Notes: a model not told the origin generated them from the letters alone. 64,000 nt of DNA from Rhynochetos jubatus (GCA_027574665.1 CM050658.1:20348317-20412316), one strand, 5' to 3'. Shown: positions 12,501 to 27,500, counted from the first letter of the stretch. Numbers and translations are program-made.

Positions 12501-15500
12501 TGGTGAGCCTGGAGGAGCTGCTGCTCTACAACAACCACATTACGCGAGTGGACGAAAACGCCTTCGCCAAGCTGAGCGGCCTGCGGAAGGTCTACCTGAG
12601 CTGGAACAACCTCACCGCCTTCCCCTTCCGCTCCGTGCAAGGGCTGGGCAACTACAGCCTCCGCACGCTGGACCTCTCCTCCAACAGCCTGAGCAGCATC
12701 CCCGTGGAGGAGCTGGCCGCTCTGCCCGAAAACATCAGGAACGGCTTGTACCTGCACAACAACCCCGTCAGGTGCAGCTGCCCGCTCTACCTGATGCTCC
12801 AGCGCTGGAAGCAGCAAGGTTTCAGCTCCGTGAAGGACTTCTTCGAGGAACACACCTGCAAGGTGTCCGACAACGTGCCCCGGTCCCTGATCAAGTTCCT
12901 CAAATACAGCCACATGTTTGAGAACTGCTCGGCGGGCCCCGAAGACGCGCACCCCGTGCCCTTCCCCGCGATGGTGGGCCAGACCCTGCTGCTGACCTGC
13001 AACACCAGCCTGCCGGCCGCGGCCACCACCTACATGTGGATCTCCCCTCGCCACGAGCCCATCAAGCACCCGGGGAACAGCAACCGCTCCTTGGAGGTCT
13101 ACCGCAACGGCAGCCTGAAGATTGCGGCGGCCAAGCCCTGGCACTCGGGGGTCTACGTGGGCTTGGCCATCAACAGCCCCCGCAATTTCAGCAGGCTGTG
13201 TGAAGTCAACGTGACGGTCCACTACCCCCGTCCTGACGGGGAGACCTTCAGTACCGGCCTCACGACGCTGCTGGGGTGCATCGTGAGCCTGTTGCTCGTG
13301 CTGGTATACCTGTACCTCACGCCCTGCCGCTGCCCCAGCTGCTGCAAGAAGACGGCTCCTCCCAGCCCCCGCCAGGAGTGCAGCGCCCAGTCCTCCATCC
13401 TCAGCACCACTCCTCCCGCCACCGACGGGCCAAACCGCAAGGTCAGCGCCAACAAGCATGTGGTCTTCCTCGAGCCCGTCAGGGAGACGCAGAACGGCAA
13501 GATCCGCCTGGCCCTCGGCGAGGACTTCCCCGACGCCAAGCACCCCAAGGTGCTGCAGCTCAAGTCGGACTCGGAGTCCATCAGCTCTGTCTTTTCGGAC
13601 ACCCCCATCGTGTCGTAGCGGCACAGAGCTGGGAGGAGCACCGGGGCCCCCCAGGAGCTGTTCTCCTCCATTGCTGCTAGCAGCGGAATTACCGGGCACC
13701 CCGAATTCCCAGCTGCACTGCCACCTGTGAGCGTGATCAGCATTGCCCGCAACCGCTTCAGCCGTGAGCTCCCGGTGGGTTTTGGGCCGGGAAACATGGG
13801 GTCCCGGCAAGAGCTCCTTGCGGAAGCCGCTGGCGACAGCCTCGTTAGCACAAGGGTAATGCTGATGAACCCAGCACGCCTGAGAAACCGCCACTTCACT
13901 CGGGCAGCCAAACTCCCCGCCGGTGACACTGGGCCAGCGGTCTGCCACGGCCCCGGGCACACGAGACCCAACCCGGCGCCACCGCCACGCACCCCCAGGC
14001 CGAGGAATAGCCATGACAAGCGGGGCAGCGTCCGCGCTCACGCCAAGACCCCCGGGAGTGGCGGTGCCACTGGCCCCTCCTACCCCGTGCCGGTCCCCAT
14101 CGGCACGCTGTGGCCAGGAGCAGGGGGAGCGTGACCCTGTCACAAGGGGGGGGTACGCAGGAGGGAGGGAGCTCAGTGCCCGACCAGCCACGCAGCCAAA
14201 CGTTACAAGCTTTTGCCTCCCGCGAAGCTGTAAATAGTCAAGGCAGGATTAGGTGATGCGACCCAGTGCCCCGGCCCGCATTGCTCCCTGTGCCACCAAG
14301 GACGATGCGGGCTCAGCTGCACCGCCCTCCTCCGCCGCTTCTCCTTGCGGCGGACAAACGCTGCTAAGGCACGGCTATTTAGGCAGTAATCTAATAAGCC
14401 TATCGATAAATGTGAGTAATCCTCTCTTGGGTCGTAATTCTCTAGTTACATTGGAATAAAAATGCCTATTTTTTTAAGCTCACCCTGGGCTGAGCGTCTC
14501 CTTGCCCTTGCAGGGCAGCGGTGTGCAGCCGCCCTGCAACCCACAGTGGGGGTTGGAGGGAGCCCCGAATTCCCACTGGCCCAGAACACGGAGCCAGGCG
14601 ACTGGCCCTGGGCTCGCAGCCTCTGTTCCCATCAAATGGTGTCAGAGCGGTCTCGGTGAGGGGGTTAAATGTGGGATGGAGCTGGTGGCCTGGGGGTGGT
14701 GTGAGAGGAGTGTCCAGTGGCTTGTCCCCAGGAGGGCAGGTCTCCAGTGATGCCTGGGAGCTGGGGAGGGAGCAGCACCAACCAACAGAGGGGCACATCC
14801 AGATCCCAGCAGGGATAAGCAGGATATAGATATGGGGGAGGGACCTTGGGGAGACCCGCTCGGGGATGGGCTAGCCCTGCTTTGGCTGAGTCCTGACACC
14901 CTTTGCAGTCAGGAGCCCCCCACCTCACCCTCCCCAGCACCCAGCTTTGCAGCTGCCTGCAGCACAGGGGCTGCTGGGCCCTCCCCCCAGCTGGCAGGAG
15001 CGCAGCTCAGACGCAACCCAAAACCAGGGACCAGAACCCTTTGCAGACCTTCCCCCTGGCCACGTGTCCCATCCCCAAGAGCTGCTGGCAGCCCTGCGAC
15101 CGGTGGGAGGGGGGGGGTCCCTGTGGCATGTGGACAGCACTAGCACCCATCCTCCAACTGTTTCAGCCAGGAAGCAAGCAGCTCTTCTTCCCAGCCAAAA
15201 GTCACCCGTGCCCAAAGTGGCTGTCAGAACCCCCCTCCCTCCAAGGAGGGGAGAGCAGTTCTCCTGAGACAACGGCAGCCACCCCGTGCCCCTCCTGACA
15301 CCAACCCTGCGCCCAGCTTCACGCGATACGCGCCCCGCGGCCACTGCTTGGCAGCTGGTGGAGGCGATGGGAATGCGGAGCGACAGGCCCTGCTGGCCTG
15401 CACTCTCGCTTCCGCATGCACCCGCTGCTGCTGGCCCTGTCGCCTGGCATTAGCGCAGCGCTCCTGACGAGCCCAGGATGCTGCGATGGAGTGCTGCGGG

Positions 15501-18500
15501 GGTGGCGAGGTGCTTCGGTGTTGGATGGATGGGTGAGTGGTACCCTGCACCTTGGGGATGGAGCTGAGGTGATGCCATCCCCTGGCTTTGCACCAGGGCA
15601 AGAATCCCACAGGAAGGATGGTGTGAATTTGCCATGGGAACATCTAGGAAAGAGGAGACACCGCCGAGAGGGCACTATCCTGAGCGTGGTCCCGGCACGT
15701 CGAGATGGTGCTGAGCCCATGCCCATCCAAGCACATCCTCCTCTAAAAGGGAAGGTGCTCTGGCTTCAGCACCCGGAGTGGGTGCTACCCACTCGCTCCT
15801 CTTTTGTCACCATCCCTGTAGGTCTCCTCACAAATCTTCCACCTCCAACCTCAGCTTCCCAGGCATTAGTGCTCCTGCAAATCTGCATCCTCAGCCAAGG
15901 CTGATGTCTGAAGCTCAGGGAAAGCTCAGACAACTGGAGTGTAAGAAAAACTCCCAAGGGACACTGCAGGGACACACCAGCCTGGAGAAGCCCAGAAGAG
16001 CTCTTCTAGTTTGGATACAATTCTCCTATCCCTACAGGAAGGCTGAGCCCCACTATGCCAGGGATGGCATAGCCGAGAGTTGTATCAGTGCTGCTCCAAG
16101 GGCTGCCCGCTGTCTTTACCAGGGAAAATCCTGCTGCTGTCTTCCACACCTTTCTGGTGCTCGGAAATGACCCTGCACCACATCGCTGCTCCAACGAGCA
16201 AGGCAGTTTGAACTGTCAAAGCAGTTCACTGAAGCAGCCTGCAAGGCAAATCATCTCAGCAAGGAAAAACACAGCCACGAGCACAGCCTCCCTGACAGGC
16301 AGGAGTTGGGAAATGTAATGGATGGTCCCTGAGGAATACATCGTCCTCTTGCAGCAGCCATCTGCACCATTACTGCCCCGGCTCGCTGCCAAACTGGCCT
16401 CCCGCTCCTTGACTCTGCAGGGCAAAGTAACGGGTCAGCACGAAGCACGGCGTCCCCGGCACCCAGGGACCCACGCCTGTGCTCACGGCGATAAGGACTG
16501 GTGCTGGGGACCAGCCACCAGCGCTGACTCCTGTCTCCCCTGGCACTCGCGTCTCAGCCGTGGGTGCGCTGAATGCCAGTCCCTCCCCGTCCTCCCACCG
16601 CTGGGGCTGGACACGCGATGTGCGTGACTGAACCTGGAGCCTTTCCTTATGATGCTCGTGGTTTTCCAAAGAGCTCAAAGCAGCGAAGCCTGGTGCTTGT
16701 CAGACCGATGCCTGCTCCTGCCTCCCAGCGTGTGCCCAACAGATCCCAGGGGCTGGGAGATCCAGCCGTGCCAGTCCCACTGCCCGGAACATAGCGTTTG
16801 GAGCTGGCAGCTTCTAGAAACACTGAGACCACTAAGGTCAGGCTCCTTCTTTAACCGTGAAACCTAGGTCTGAGCTAGTCACTCCACCATGTGTGTGTGC
16901 TTATACTCACCCCAACACACTATGCACCACAAGAATTGAGTATCACTCATTTTCTGAGGTTTTAGGGCAAGGTAGCAGGGACTCTTTTAGGCTGAGTGGT
17001 CCATGAAATGTCTGCTCACACACCTCCCTTTGCCGCGGCACGCTCATCCATACGTGTGGAAGGAGCGCTCCTGTTTAACTAATCGGTAATGGGACTGCAG
17101 GGAACCACCCTGCCCAGTGGGGACCAGCCCAGTGTCCCAGCAGGGCTCCAGCATACAGGTGTGTGGCCAGGCTGTGTTTAGGAACCTGAAGACTGGGATG
17201 TTCTGTGACTTTTCCAGTGGAGGTGACCCCAAAACCATCTAGCAATCGAACAGAGTCTGCTGTGCCTGCCTTCCCCACGTGGCCTCGTCCCTACTCACCT
17301 TCCCACTCACCAACGTGTTATTCCTGCTGTCTCCCCCCTCCTGCCAGTCCATCCCTCTGCACCCATCCTTACTATGTGAAGGAGTGCACAGACCCAACCA
17401 GAATTACCCCAACATCACGTCAGCCCCGTGCCGCTCCTCCTGGCAGGTCCTGCTGGCTCGTGCTCAGCATCCCACAAACACAGTGTGGCTGTTTCTGGCC
17501 CAGCATCCCTGTCCTGTGCTCTGCTGGCTGGTACCACCATGCTCCTGGTGACCACAGTTCTCTTCCCTCTGTCCTCTCCACCTTTTGGGCAGAAGTCCCT
17601 GGGAGATGCACCCTGAAGGCTCCTTAGGTCTTCTCTTGTGCAGTTGTGCTGCAGGCAAGTTGGCTGGCTCCCTGCACACGCCCTAACCCTTCGGACTCAC
17701 AGAGAGCATCGGCCGTGAGCAGGGATGGGGAGGGCTGGGGAAGCCCGAGGGGTGGAGAGGCGGCTGATCCCGGCACAACACGGCTCATCCCCGCTCTGGG
17801 ATGGCCACTCGCTTTCCATAGAGCCTGTTCCAACCTACATGCCCGGTCCTAATTACAGCGTGCCCTTGCACACAGGGGACCAACAGCCTCACCCCTTCCC
17901 CTGCCGCTGGCTCTCGCCTGGATCCTTACACAAGCTCTGGCCAACGCCGCTCCATTAGCTCACTCCAAAGGAGGCTTGATAGAAAATCTGCTCAATTATT
18001 TAGCAGGCAAACGGGGGGATGATACCGGCTGAAGGCAGCCAAGGTCTCTGGCGCTGACCCAGAGATTCAGCCCAACTCCTGGCTCAGCCTGCCAGATCCT
18101 GCCTTCCCTCTCCCTGCAGAGCCAAGGCTCAGTCATTAGGGCCTGGCAACGGGGCAGCATGAGGGCAGCCTGGCCACCGTCAGACCCCGAGATGGGAGAG
18201 GGCAGCGTGTCCGGAGGCCTGAGCAGACCCAAACCACCACCGCAAAGGCCAAAGTGGCTTTAACCGAAGGAGCTGTTGCCTGTTGCTGAGCCAGCCCAGC
18301 CCCCGGTGCCAGGCTGCCCCGCTTTCGCTTGCCGACAAGGTGTAGCTCCCTCCTGTCAGCAGGACAGGGACAGGCAGCTCTGACAGGAACCAGAGCTCCT
18401 GTTGGGAACTACAAGACGCCCTGCTGAGAGACCCCAGTTCGAGACAGCAGCCTCCCCATCTGTGCCCCACACTGATGCTCCTCTGCCCCTCTTTGCAAGG

Positions 18501-21500
18501 CTTACTACACCCTCCGAGGGAGATGCACCAGGAAATCCCCAGGCCCCGCTCTGGTTCAAGTCCTCTGCTCTCTAAGGGTGCTCTAGTTATTAGCACAGGG
18601 TTTTCCTTTCCACACTCCAGCCAGCATTTGGGAATTAAGTGACCCATGGAGGCTTCAAAGACCAGTACGCCTGGACAAGGTGGGCCCGGAAGTTCTGGTT
18701 AACCACGAGCAGCACCAGCCATCCTGCCAGACCCAACGAGGAAACGCATTTCTTCTCTCTCCAAAGCACAGCCTGCTCCATCCAGGGACTAGGGTGTACG
18801 ATGGATCAACTGTCTCATCACATCCCAGCCTGGGCAATGTTCCCTTTTCTTGTCCTTAATGGCTCTGTTTGATGCCAGGAGTCCGTAGCAAGAGGACTTG
18901 ATGCCTGGCTGAGTGTCCTGTGCTGGGCAAGGAGCAGCCGAGGCATCCAACTGCATCCTGGTAACACGGCTGGATGAGTCGGCAGGGCCCCGGCTCTCCT
19001 TGCTCCCACACCTTGCTGCTGGAACCTTTTGGCTCTATAAATGGGACCTCATTCCCCTGCCCCCCCTAGATGAACCCATCCTCTCTGCCCCAGGGTAAAG
19101 CTTGCAGCATCTCCCAGCCAAGCACCTGGCAGTGTTGGCTCCCTGGGTTAGAGGCCACCAGAAAAACCACCACCAAGCCAAGGAAGTCACCCGAGCTCCT
19201 GTCCCCTGTCCCTCACAGTCTCCCCACCGGGAACCAGTAAGGGTAACAGCTAGTGTCCTAGGTAATTCCCACAGAGAAGTTCCTACATGCAAATGTGGGT
19301 TGGATAATCTCTGTTAATGATTTCTGGCCATCTGGGAGTTGCCAAGTGGGACCTGGAAGAGATTTCTACCTGCTTCCCTCACTGCCCGGGCAGAGTGCTT
19401 CCGAGGAAGGAACAAAGCTCGTCTTGTTTTCCTGCTGGCTGCACTGAGAGGAAGGGAAAAAGGAAAAGTATCTCCTCTTGAGTTCAGATAAAATGGGTCT
19501 GCTCTGGAGAGCCTGGTTACTTACGGGATCCCTTAAATCTCTTCAGCTACTTCCTGCAGCAACACGACCCATGGCAATCATCTGCCGTGGGAGCACACAG
19601 ACCTGAGGAAGGTTTAAATTCTCCTTTTCTCTTCCACTTGCAGACGGAAGCTTCCCATCACCCTGCTCCGGGCCAGCCGTTGTTGACCTGTACCATCTCC
19701 CTGGTTTTTGTGTGACCGTGGGGAGGACGGTGCAGCGATGGTGCCAAGAGGCTTGCAAACAGGATCAAATCCTCAAGGAACACCAAGGCAGCAGAAAGGC
19801 TCCTGTGTTTCCTCTCATACCTCCTCTTTTTCTCCACCCTGTCCAACTTTGCTGTTTTCTAATGTGCCTGTGTAGAGCAGAGCCATCCCATAAGGGGGTA
19901 CAACACTTGCACTCTGCCGCACAGAGGGTGGGTGGCTCAGTTTTCCCTCCGGTGTCCAGAACCGTGCCTGAAGCCACGCTGACTTCTGCTATCAGGCTGC
20001 CCATCCCCTCTGCTCAGGTAGTGGCAGAGGGTCTCCCAGCCACCAGCCTTGGTACTTTTGTCTTGACTGACCTCAACATTCCCCTGCAACGCTGGCTTGC
20101 CTTTTATAGATCGGTGACGTATCAAACCTCAGTTTTAGTGCAGGGTTTGCAAAATCACATAGAAGCATTTTCTTTTATAGACATTTTTCCCTGGACTTTC
20201 TCCTGTTTCACCTTGTGCTTCTCCAGCTCAACCAGGTTCACCAGAAGGACATGATGCTTTTCTCGCATCATTCCCCCGATTCGTATTTATTTCTGCTTTC
20301 CAATGCCCAAGGAGGTGACTATCAAGCCCTTGAAGATCAGTCGGAGACTCGTCACTTCCCAGCCACACGCCCCAGGACACGGACCCTCTGGTTTGTGATC
20401 ATGCAGCCCACCGCTGCCCACAGCGCGGAGAAGGCTGCTGGCAGACAGGGGACAGTGCCACATGGCCCCTTTCATACCAGCTGCCCAGGTTTCCCTAACC
20501 CAAAGCACAACTGGCTTTTCAGGTAAAGGAGACAGGATCTGGAAGCTTTTTGTCTCCTCAGGTCTCCCTGCAGGCTGGGGAGGATGTGTTTCCTCACACT
20601 ACCATCTTCCCAGTGCTCTTCCCAGGGCCAGAGAAACAGCTTTCCCCTCTTTGACTCCACAAGTGACCTAGTCGAGGACAGATGTTCAAGGGACAGGGAG
20701 CCAGGGAAGGACTTCTCATCCTGCCTGACATGCAGGGAACTGCTTTATCACCTCCCTCCTTCCCTGCAGGAGGAAGTGTCTGGTTGTGGTGTCAAATTCA
20801 TGACGTTTGCCCTTTCCAGGGAGCAGGATTCTGAGGGTGAGCAAAATCCACCCCCATTCACAGTCCGGAAAGACCACTGATCAATGACCTTGTGCTAAGC
20901 TCTTAGCACTGTCACACTTGGGGCTGCGAGACTGGTGCAGCAGCCACGGGAGGCAGGATATAATTAGATATATTTGTGTACATCTTTGAGTCCTTGAGAG
21001 AAGAAACTGAAAAACTGGCTGCAGGGCTGAGCCGCTTGGCCAGATGGGGCTCCGCTCTCCGCAAAGCCAGAGACTATCATGTTCTCCAAACGCGAAAACA
21101 GGCAGGGCTTGCAGCGCAGACAGCACAGCCCCATCTCCTACGGCACAGTGGCCTGGCAAGACACCACAAATGACACGGGGAGAGCACAAAGGCAGGGCTG
21201 CAGAGGTTATCAGCGTGAGTCTGTTTTCAGGACTTGGTACAACAGGCACAGACACACATAAACCAACAGGTCAGCTCTTGCTTTGTCCAGTCACATCATT
21301 CCCCCAGTGCTGTCTCTCTGAATATCTGGTTGCCACAAACACAGGACAATTTGCTTCATCTGAAAATCAGCATCACCTACGTGCCTGGACAGGGTTTGTC
21401 TCACCCTCATGCCACAGGTCTGGGCAGCCAGAGAGCTCTGCACACATTCTGATGCCTTCCTGAGATGGGCCCAGAGCGAAGGAGCTTTAATGACCTCTCT

Positions 21501-24500
21501 TGCATCCATTGCGGTGTGCTGCAGCACTATGCCTGCGTCACCACATCAGCACAGACCTTTACATGCGGTGCTCACAACCTCAGTCACACAGGGTGCCAGA
21601 CCCCATCTCGGGGAGGAAGGTACGTGTGTGCTGTCAGTACAGCACCTCACAGCTACCTCTCACGAGCACGAGGGCTTTCCCGCACCACGGGAAGGAGCTT
21701 AGCACCCAGCAGTAGCACTGGGATGCAGTTGCTTCTGCTTGCTCCACGCACTTCTGCCTTGCCTCGCTCCGGTCCCCATGCACCCACATCGCTCCTGCAA
21801 CACCTCGCACGGCACTGGCTGCTGCAGCGCCCGAAGCAATGCCACGCGCAGCGACTCTGTGCTTCCCAAGTCAAAAGCCACTCACCCCTGAACGTCAGTG
21901 TCCACCAGCAGCCGGACCAGTATCCCCGTCACGGCCACGAGGATCGGGTAATGGTCCACGCTTTCCAGCCCTACGGAAGCAAAAGAGAAAGATAGAGCTG
22001 CTGCCATCGTATGACAGGCAGAGTAGACAGGGCTACTTCCAGACTTGTTGCTGGAGCAGTCCAGGAGGTTGGCACCGTGACATGGGCTCTCCGGTGGGCC
22101 CAAGGACAGAGGAGTCTTTCCCACTAACACAAACCCCAGGCTCACTGCTCTCATGATGGAGCACCTCTGCCTCTTCCAAGCCTCAAGAGGAAAGGTGGTT
22201 TGTCCCTTCCTAAGCAGGCAGGAAAATCCAGCTGCTGTACTGGAAATACAGGATACTCACAACACAGCACCTGGAGCCAGTCTCTGATAACAGGCACAGC
22301 TCAGCTGCCCACAGTCGCTTCCACGAGGGAGAGGGCTGAAATTGGTGAGAACGGCTTCGCCCAGCAATTCAGTGCACCCTTTACCCAATGCAGGGCACAG
22401 CAACCACATCTGTTGCCTAAACTGCAACCTGTCCGGGACTTTGAGCCTAACAGCTCCCACCTAACCTGTGTCACGCCAGTCCCTGCAAGGCATCTCCCTG
22501 CCCAAGCACAGCACAGCTGCCACTTCCACCATGGACAGCCATCAGCTGCCTTGTGAGGTCAAAGATCCTGGAGGGAACCGCAGCGGACAAAGGCTAAGGG
22601 CCTAGGAAGAGCATCAAAGCTCAGGTTTGCGTGGAGGATTTACATGTCTCCTGAAGACAGCACTTCTGTGGCAGTCTGCAGCACCAGAATGCCCTCCCAG
22701 CCAGGCATGTGGCAGGCCTGAGGTCTGATCCCACACACCTCTGCACCGACCCTCCCAAGGGCACACTTTCAGCAAGTTTTCAACGGAGAGGGACAGAGTT
22801 AATGCACAGACCCACCTGGCAGACGGAGGTTGACCACTCTGTCAAACAAGTTCCTTTCTGCTGTCACACGGTTCAGCACCTGGTTCAAGAGCTGTGGAGG
22901 GAAAAACACAGAGGGTTTGTATTTTCTGGATGTGCCTTCCTGTGAGCAGCATCCAAAGGGTATGCTTTGGGGCAAAATCTCCTTATAGCTCAGGCTCGGC
23001 ACCTGGGAGCTGGTGGATGCATGGAGGGAGGCTCGCAGCACAGTCCTAGCTTGGCCCTGGCACAGAGGGAGGTGGCACCACACCACAGTGGTTTTACCAG
23101 ACCCAAACCTCCCAGGGAAGAGTCAGTCTGAGGTCAAGACACCTGAATCTCAGCATCTTTCACCTGAATCTGCAGATGCCAAGCTAATTCTGTGGATAAA
23201 AGCTCCTGGGAAGCAGAAGCTACAGTCCCTAGGATGGCCACAGCCCATGAAAAGTGAGCTGACAGCTGCTGCTGGGCAGAAGCCGTACCAGCGGAGTGAA
23301 GCACAGTCCCGGTCCTGCCCTGCCTGGAGCTGGCAGCAGGACGGACCTACGGGCCCTGAAGCACAGAACAAGCGCAGAGAGCAATCTGCTTCTCTGCTTG
23401 ACAGAGCATCACCACAGGCAGAGATTTCTGCCTACGACCAGCACAGAAGGAATCAACTGTATTAATTAGCTACCATTAGCTCTCACCCAAACCCCCAGCG
23501 GGATGAGCGGGGACTGCTCCAGGCTTGACACAACCGCTGCACGCTGTGCACGGGCTCTCAGACGCAGCATCCCCCTTCCTGTCGCCCTCATGCATGGAGA
23601 GCAGAACTGCACCCCTCTGCGGGCACGTTAGGTGGTGGGGCACAGCTTCATGGCAGCATCAGGACATGAGGGAGATGCTACAGCACCTCGCACTCTGTGG
23701 CTATTCCCCAGCTTGCCCAAACCACCTGCTAAGGGGCCCTCGCTTTCCTCCTCGCACAGGGAAGGTCCCAGGATCCCATGCTGAGCACTTCCGTCAAGGT
23801 TGCCATACTAGACCCCACTGTGTCTTGCTTTGCCTCATCTGCTCAGCGCCCTGAGCCTCAACCCTTGGAGAAACCCACCCCTGCGGTAGAGGTAAGGTGT
23901 GACTGCTCTGCACCAGGCTGGCTCATGCCGGAGCACCTGCATGTCCCCAAGGCTTTCCAGGGCTGCTCATGCTTTAGAACAAAGCCTAATTTACTGGAGC
24001 CTAAGGGGTGTTGTGGGTTGGAACCAGCTTTCAATACTACAGCATTTGCAGGAGGAGTCCCCGTGTCACAGCACATCTGGAGAGAGGGCAGAGGGTCCCC
24101 CAAGCCCCTTCCGAGGACAGCTCTTCACAGCTCGTGAAAAGATGATACCTGGGCGAGCCTCCGAAGCAGCAACTCTGATGACGGGCGATTCCAGTCGAGG
24201 AATATCTCTGGTGCCAGCGTAACGGTCATTTCCAGAACCCTGAGCAAGCTGACCGACAGGTCGAAGCAGGTGGCACACACCTTCAGCTGGCGGCTGTCCA
24301 CAAAGTTCCTCTCCAAGCGCTCTGCTGCCTGCTGGATCTGCCAAGCAACGGAGAGAGCTCAACAAGGTGCCCCTTCCCAAAAGGAAGGCCACGACCCCCC
24401 AGCCCAGCTCAGCTACCACGGATGCCGAGGAATCGCTGCACTCCCAAGCCCAAGAGTTGTGCCTTGAACCTTGCTGCGTGTACGACACGGACACCCATCG

Positions 24501-27500
24501 AATGCCAGACCCCGTAGCACACTCACCTCCTGAATCATGCCGATGAACTCGGAGAAAGCCCAGTTCAGCTGGTTGAGGACGCTGTTGAGGAAGCTGGGAG
24601 CCAGGTCGCGGTCGCTGCGGAGCAGGTCTGCCATGTGTCGCTGCAGCAAGGTGGAGGGACAGGGCTCTGAAACCAGACAGTGACAGCTTCAGTGGCTGGG
24701 TCCCGCAGCAGCCGCGGGCGGTGGGCAAGGACTAGTATGAGCAGAGATCTTGCTTGTCAGGCCTCCAAGCACTTTTTTGCAATGCCAGCCTGAATTAAGC
24801 AGGGAAGAGCCCTGCATACTCGCTGCTGCCCATGTGCACGGGAGTGCTGCCCTGCAGCTCAACATCCCTCCTGCTTGGCTCTGCAGAGGCCCACACTCAG
24901 CTCAGCATTAATTGCTCCCGATAGCAGTGTGGCAGCCGCTGCCCAGAGCCAGCACAGCCATCCCTGGCCTCATGTGGCTGTGCCTGCCTGCCCACATCCG
25001 AAGAGGCCTTCCTGGCAAATCCCACTCCTGAGAAACTTCTGCATGGAGCTGGGGCTGGGCTCTGCCCTTGGCAGGCTCAGGCAGGGCTGCCCATGCTCCC
25101 GGGCCAGGCTGAGTCCCAGCACAGACACAGCCCTGTGATATGTGGCATCTCGCCTTTTTCACTGTCAAGAGCACAGATGGGGTCAGACCCAGCAGCAGGG
25201 AAACACAGAGTCAGGGCTGCCTGGGGCACTGGTCCCCACGGACAGGCAGGGAAAGGAGGGGGTACGCCCGGAAGGGTACCAGAGTTCAAACCACAGACTG
25301 AACGTCAGGGCTTGGAAAAAGAAACAAACAGATTTACCAAGTATAAGAAAAAAAATTCAACTACTTTTCCCTCTACTATAAGCTGTTAGTGAACTCTGGC
25401 AGCACCGGCACTGTAGTTCCCAGAGGAACAAGCCATGCTGTGACTGCTGAAGGTCTCTGGGATGGTGGCCTGCTCGAAAGGTCAGCACGGGCAAAGGAAA
25501 CATGGGGCAACCTCCATCACATCCCTAGGGATCAAGAAGCAAGGAGTAACTACAGGCAGATTGTTAGCTGTGATTAGCAAAGCCAGCGAGGGATGGCAGG
25601 AGACCATCAGCTCAAATGGGAATGGGATAAATTATTCTGTAAATACCCACTAGCAAGTACAATGAGCTTCTGATCTTATGGAGGACACACTCTGATGTCT
25701 CACAGTGCATAATCACTCCGGGCAGGCCAGAATCCTGGCTCTGATCCTGCCTAAAAGCACATCTTTGGGGAGGGATTTCATCACGACAAATGTTTTTGAT
25801 GTCTTACTCCTACCCGCAAGTCCTTTCCCAGCCCTTGGCTACACATGGCTCAGGGAATGCCCAAGCCAGATGTCCCTTTTATGTATTTAGTGATCCTCAG
25901 TAGATTTCTTGTCCAGTGCCCTGAAACTGTGTAAGCCTTTAGCACTGAAAATGTCCTGGAGCAACATTTCACAGCTCAATTGTGTGCAGTGGGAAGAGTC
26001 TGGATTTGTGCTTGGTTTCTACTTCCCTTATTTGATGATATTTATTCTTCATAGCCCCCTCCTTCTGGTGGAAAAGACAGAGAGAGATGCTGCTCTCCAG
26101 TCATTGACTCCAGCTAGCCATGACTCCAGACCTTTATGATGGTGTTTCTGGTGGGAACAGCTCCAGCCTGTGCACTTTCCCATACAGAAACTCTCACAGC
26201 TTTGGCCCCTTCACCGTCTCTCCTTGAGTCTTGCCGGTTCTCCCAGTTGTCCTTCAGAGAGGTGGAAGCAGGAGCGCACGCAGCATCCAGACGACAAGCT
26301 CATGGCAGATTTGCACAAAGGCATAATGTGGTTCAGTTTTGTTCTGGTTTTCCTTCCTCATAATTGTTGTTGTGTTGTTCTTTTGACTGGGCATCAGGCT
26401 GATACTTTCCAAAAGATTACAATAGGATGACGAGTCAAGGATAACCCTTTTGTAAGGATTATAGTTCAAGATCCTCAGAACTTGCTGGTCACAAGGGGCA
26501 GGTGGAGAAGTCCAGGCGTCAACACTGGAGCCCACCTTGCTGTCCTCCCTGTCAGCAATGGACGGTGGGGCACAGCACATGCTTACCGAATGTGCAGATG
26601 ACACTAAACAAGGGGCTTTGTTGAATGTGCTAGAGGCGCCTGAGAAACTTGGGGGCTGGCACAAAAACCATGACCGTATTCAAGAAGCAGGAGAAGTCCT
26701 GTTGGTCTGTCACCAACGCCTCCTTTACCAACATTTCAAGCCATGACCGATCTCAACGTGAATTGCCCAGCCAAACTGTCTCTCGTTTGAAGGATGCTCT
26801 TACGCTTGTAATAACTTGCTTCATTCTGATTTTTCACCAATGACTATTTCCTCGTGGTCTTTTTCCAATAAGTGGTGTGAATTTGCTCCAAATCTCCAAT
26901 TCTAGGTTCTTAAATGCTTTCCCTGCTGCTGGCAAAAACTGTCCCAGTCTATAAAAGCATTAAAAAGTTGTGCCCCTTGTCAAACTTCTCCACAGTTATG
27001 TAGTTTTCTTAAGGTTTTAAGCTAACACCAAGAAACAGTGGGCTTCCTTGGCTTGTTTTGTTCCCTACAGGATTGTGAATCTAAAGACACTGCTTCTTTT
27101 AGAAAGCAACATAAGGAACGAGCCCTGGGCTACAGCAAGAGCAGCTTCATCCCTTGCATGAGTTCCCAGATCAGGTTCCCCATGGGGCAATCATTAGTGG
27201 TACCTGGAAACCTAACCCTGGTTAGGTGTTCATCCTAATCTGCAAAAAGTTCACCTTTAGTGAGACATTTCCACCCAACTCCCTCACGTCCCGGTTCCCA
27301 CTGCCCTTACGTGTGCCGTTTCAGACAGGGATGTCATTCCATCGGGAGTCTGGATACTCACTGATGTGTTTATTTCTTGATCTTGGCAACAGTATGTCGT
27401 GTTTCTAAAACTCGTAACTCCCTAACACAAAAGCCACTCAATCTTGGCTTAGCCTTCATGATGACAGATAAAGATCAGTCACTGGAACAGAAATCGGTGG

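Larger units (their letters stand above)
9528..24666 (-). other. RNF123: RNF123 coding exons 31-38 (C-terminus with RING)
   Basis: In transcript order: 24527-24666, 24149-24337, 22816-22891, 21886-21970, 10362-10504, 9928-10022, 9732-9817, 9528-9627. The exon ending at 21886 (phase 2) joins directly to the exon starting at 10504, with no missing residues against the mammalian protein; this defines an 11,381-bp intron holding AMIGO3. The RING is split between the last two exons. The protein tail after the RING ([12 protein letters not shown]) is shorter than the Ser/Thr-rich mammalian tail. Confidence 0.93.

Noticed and set aside
12011-14191. 726-codon minus-strand open frame opposite AMIGO3
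   Set aside because: Antisense shadow of a GC-rich coding exon; no recognisable domain and no independent support.
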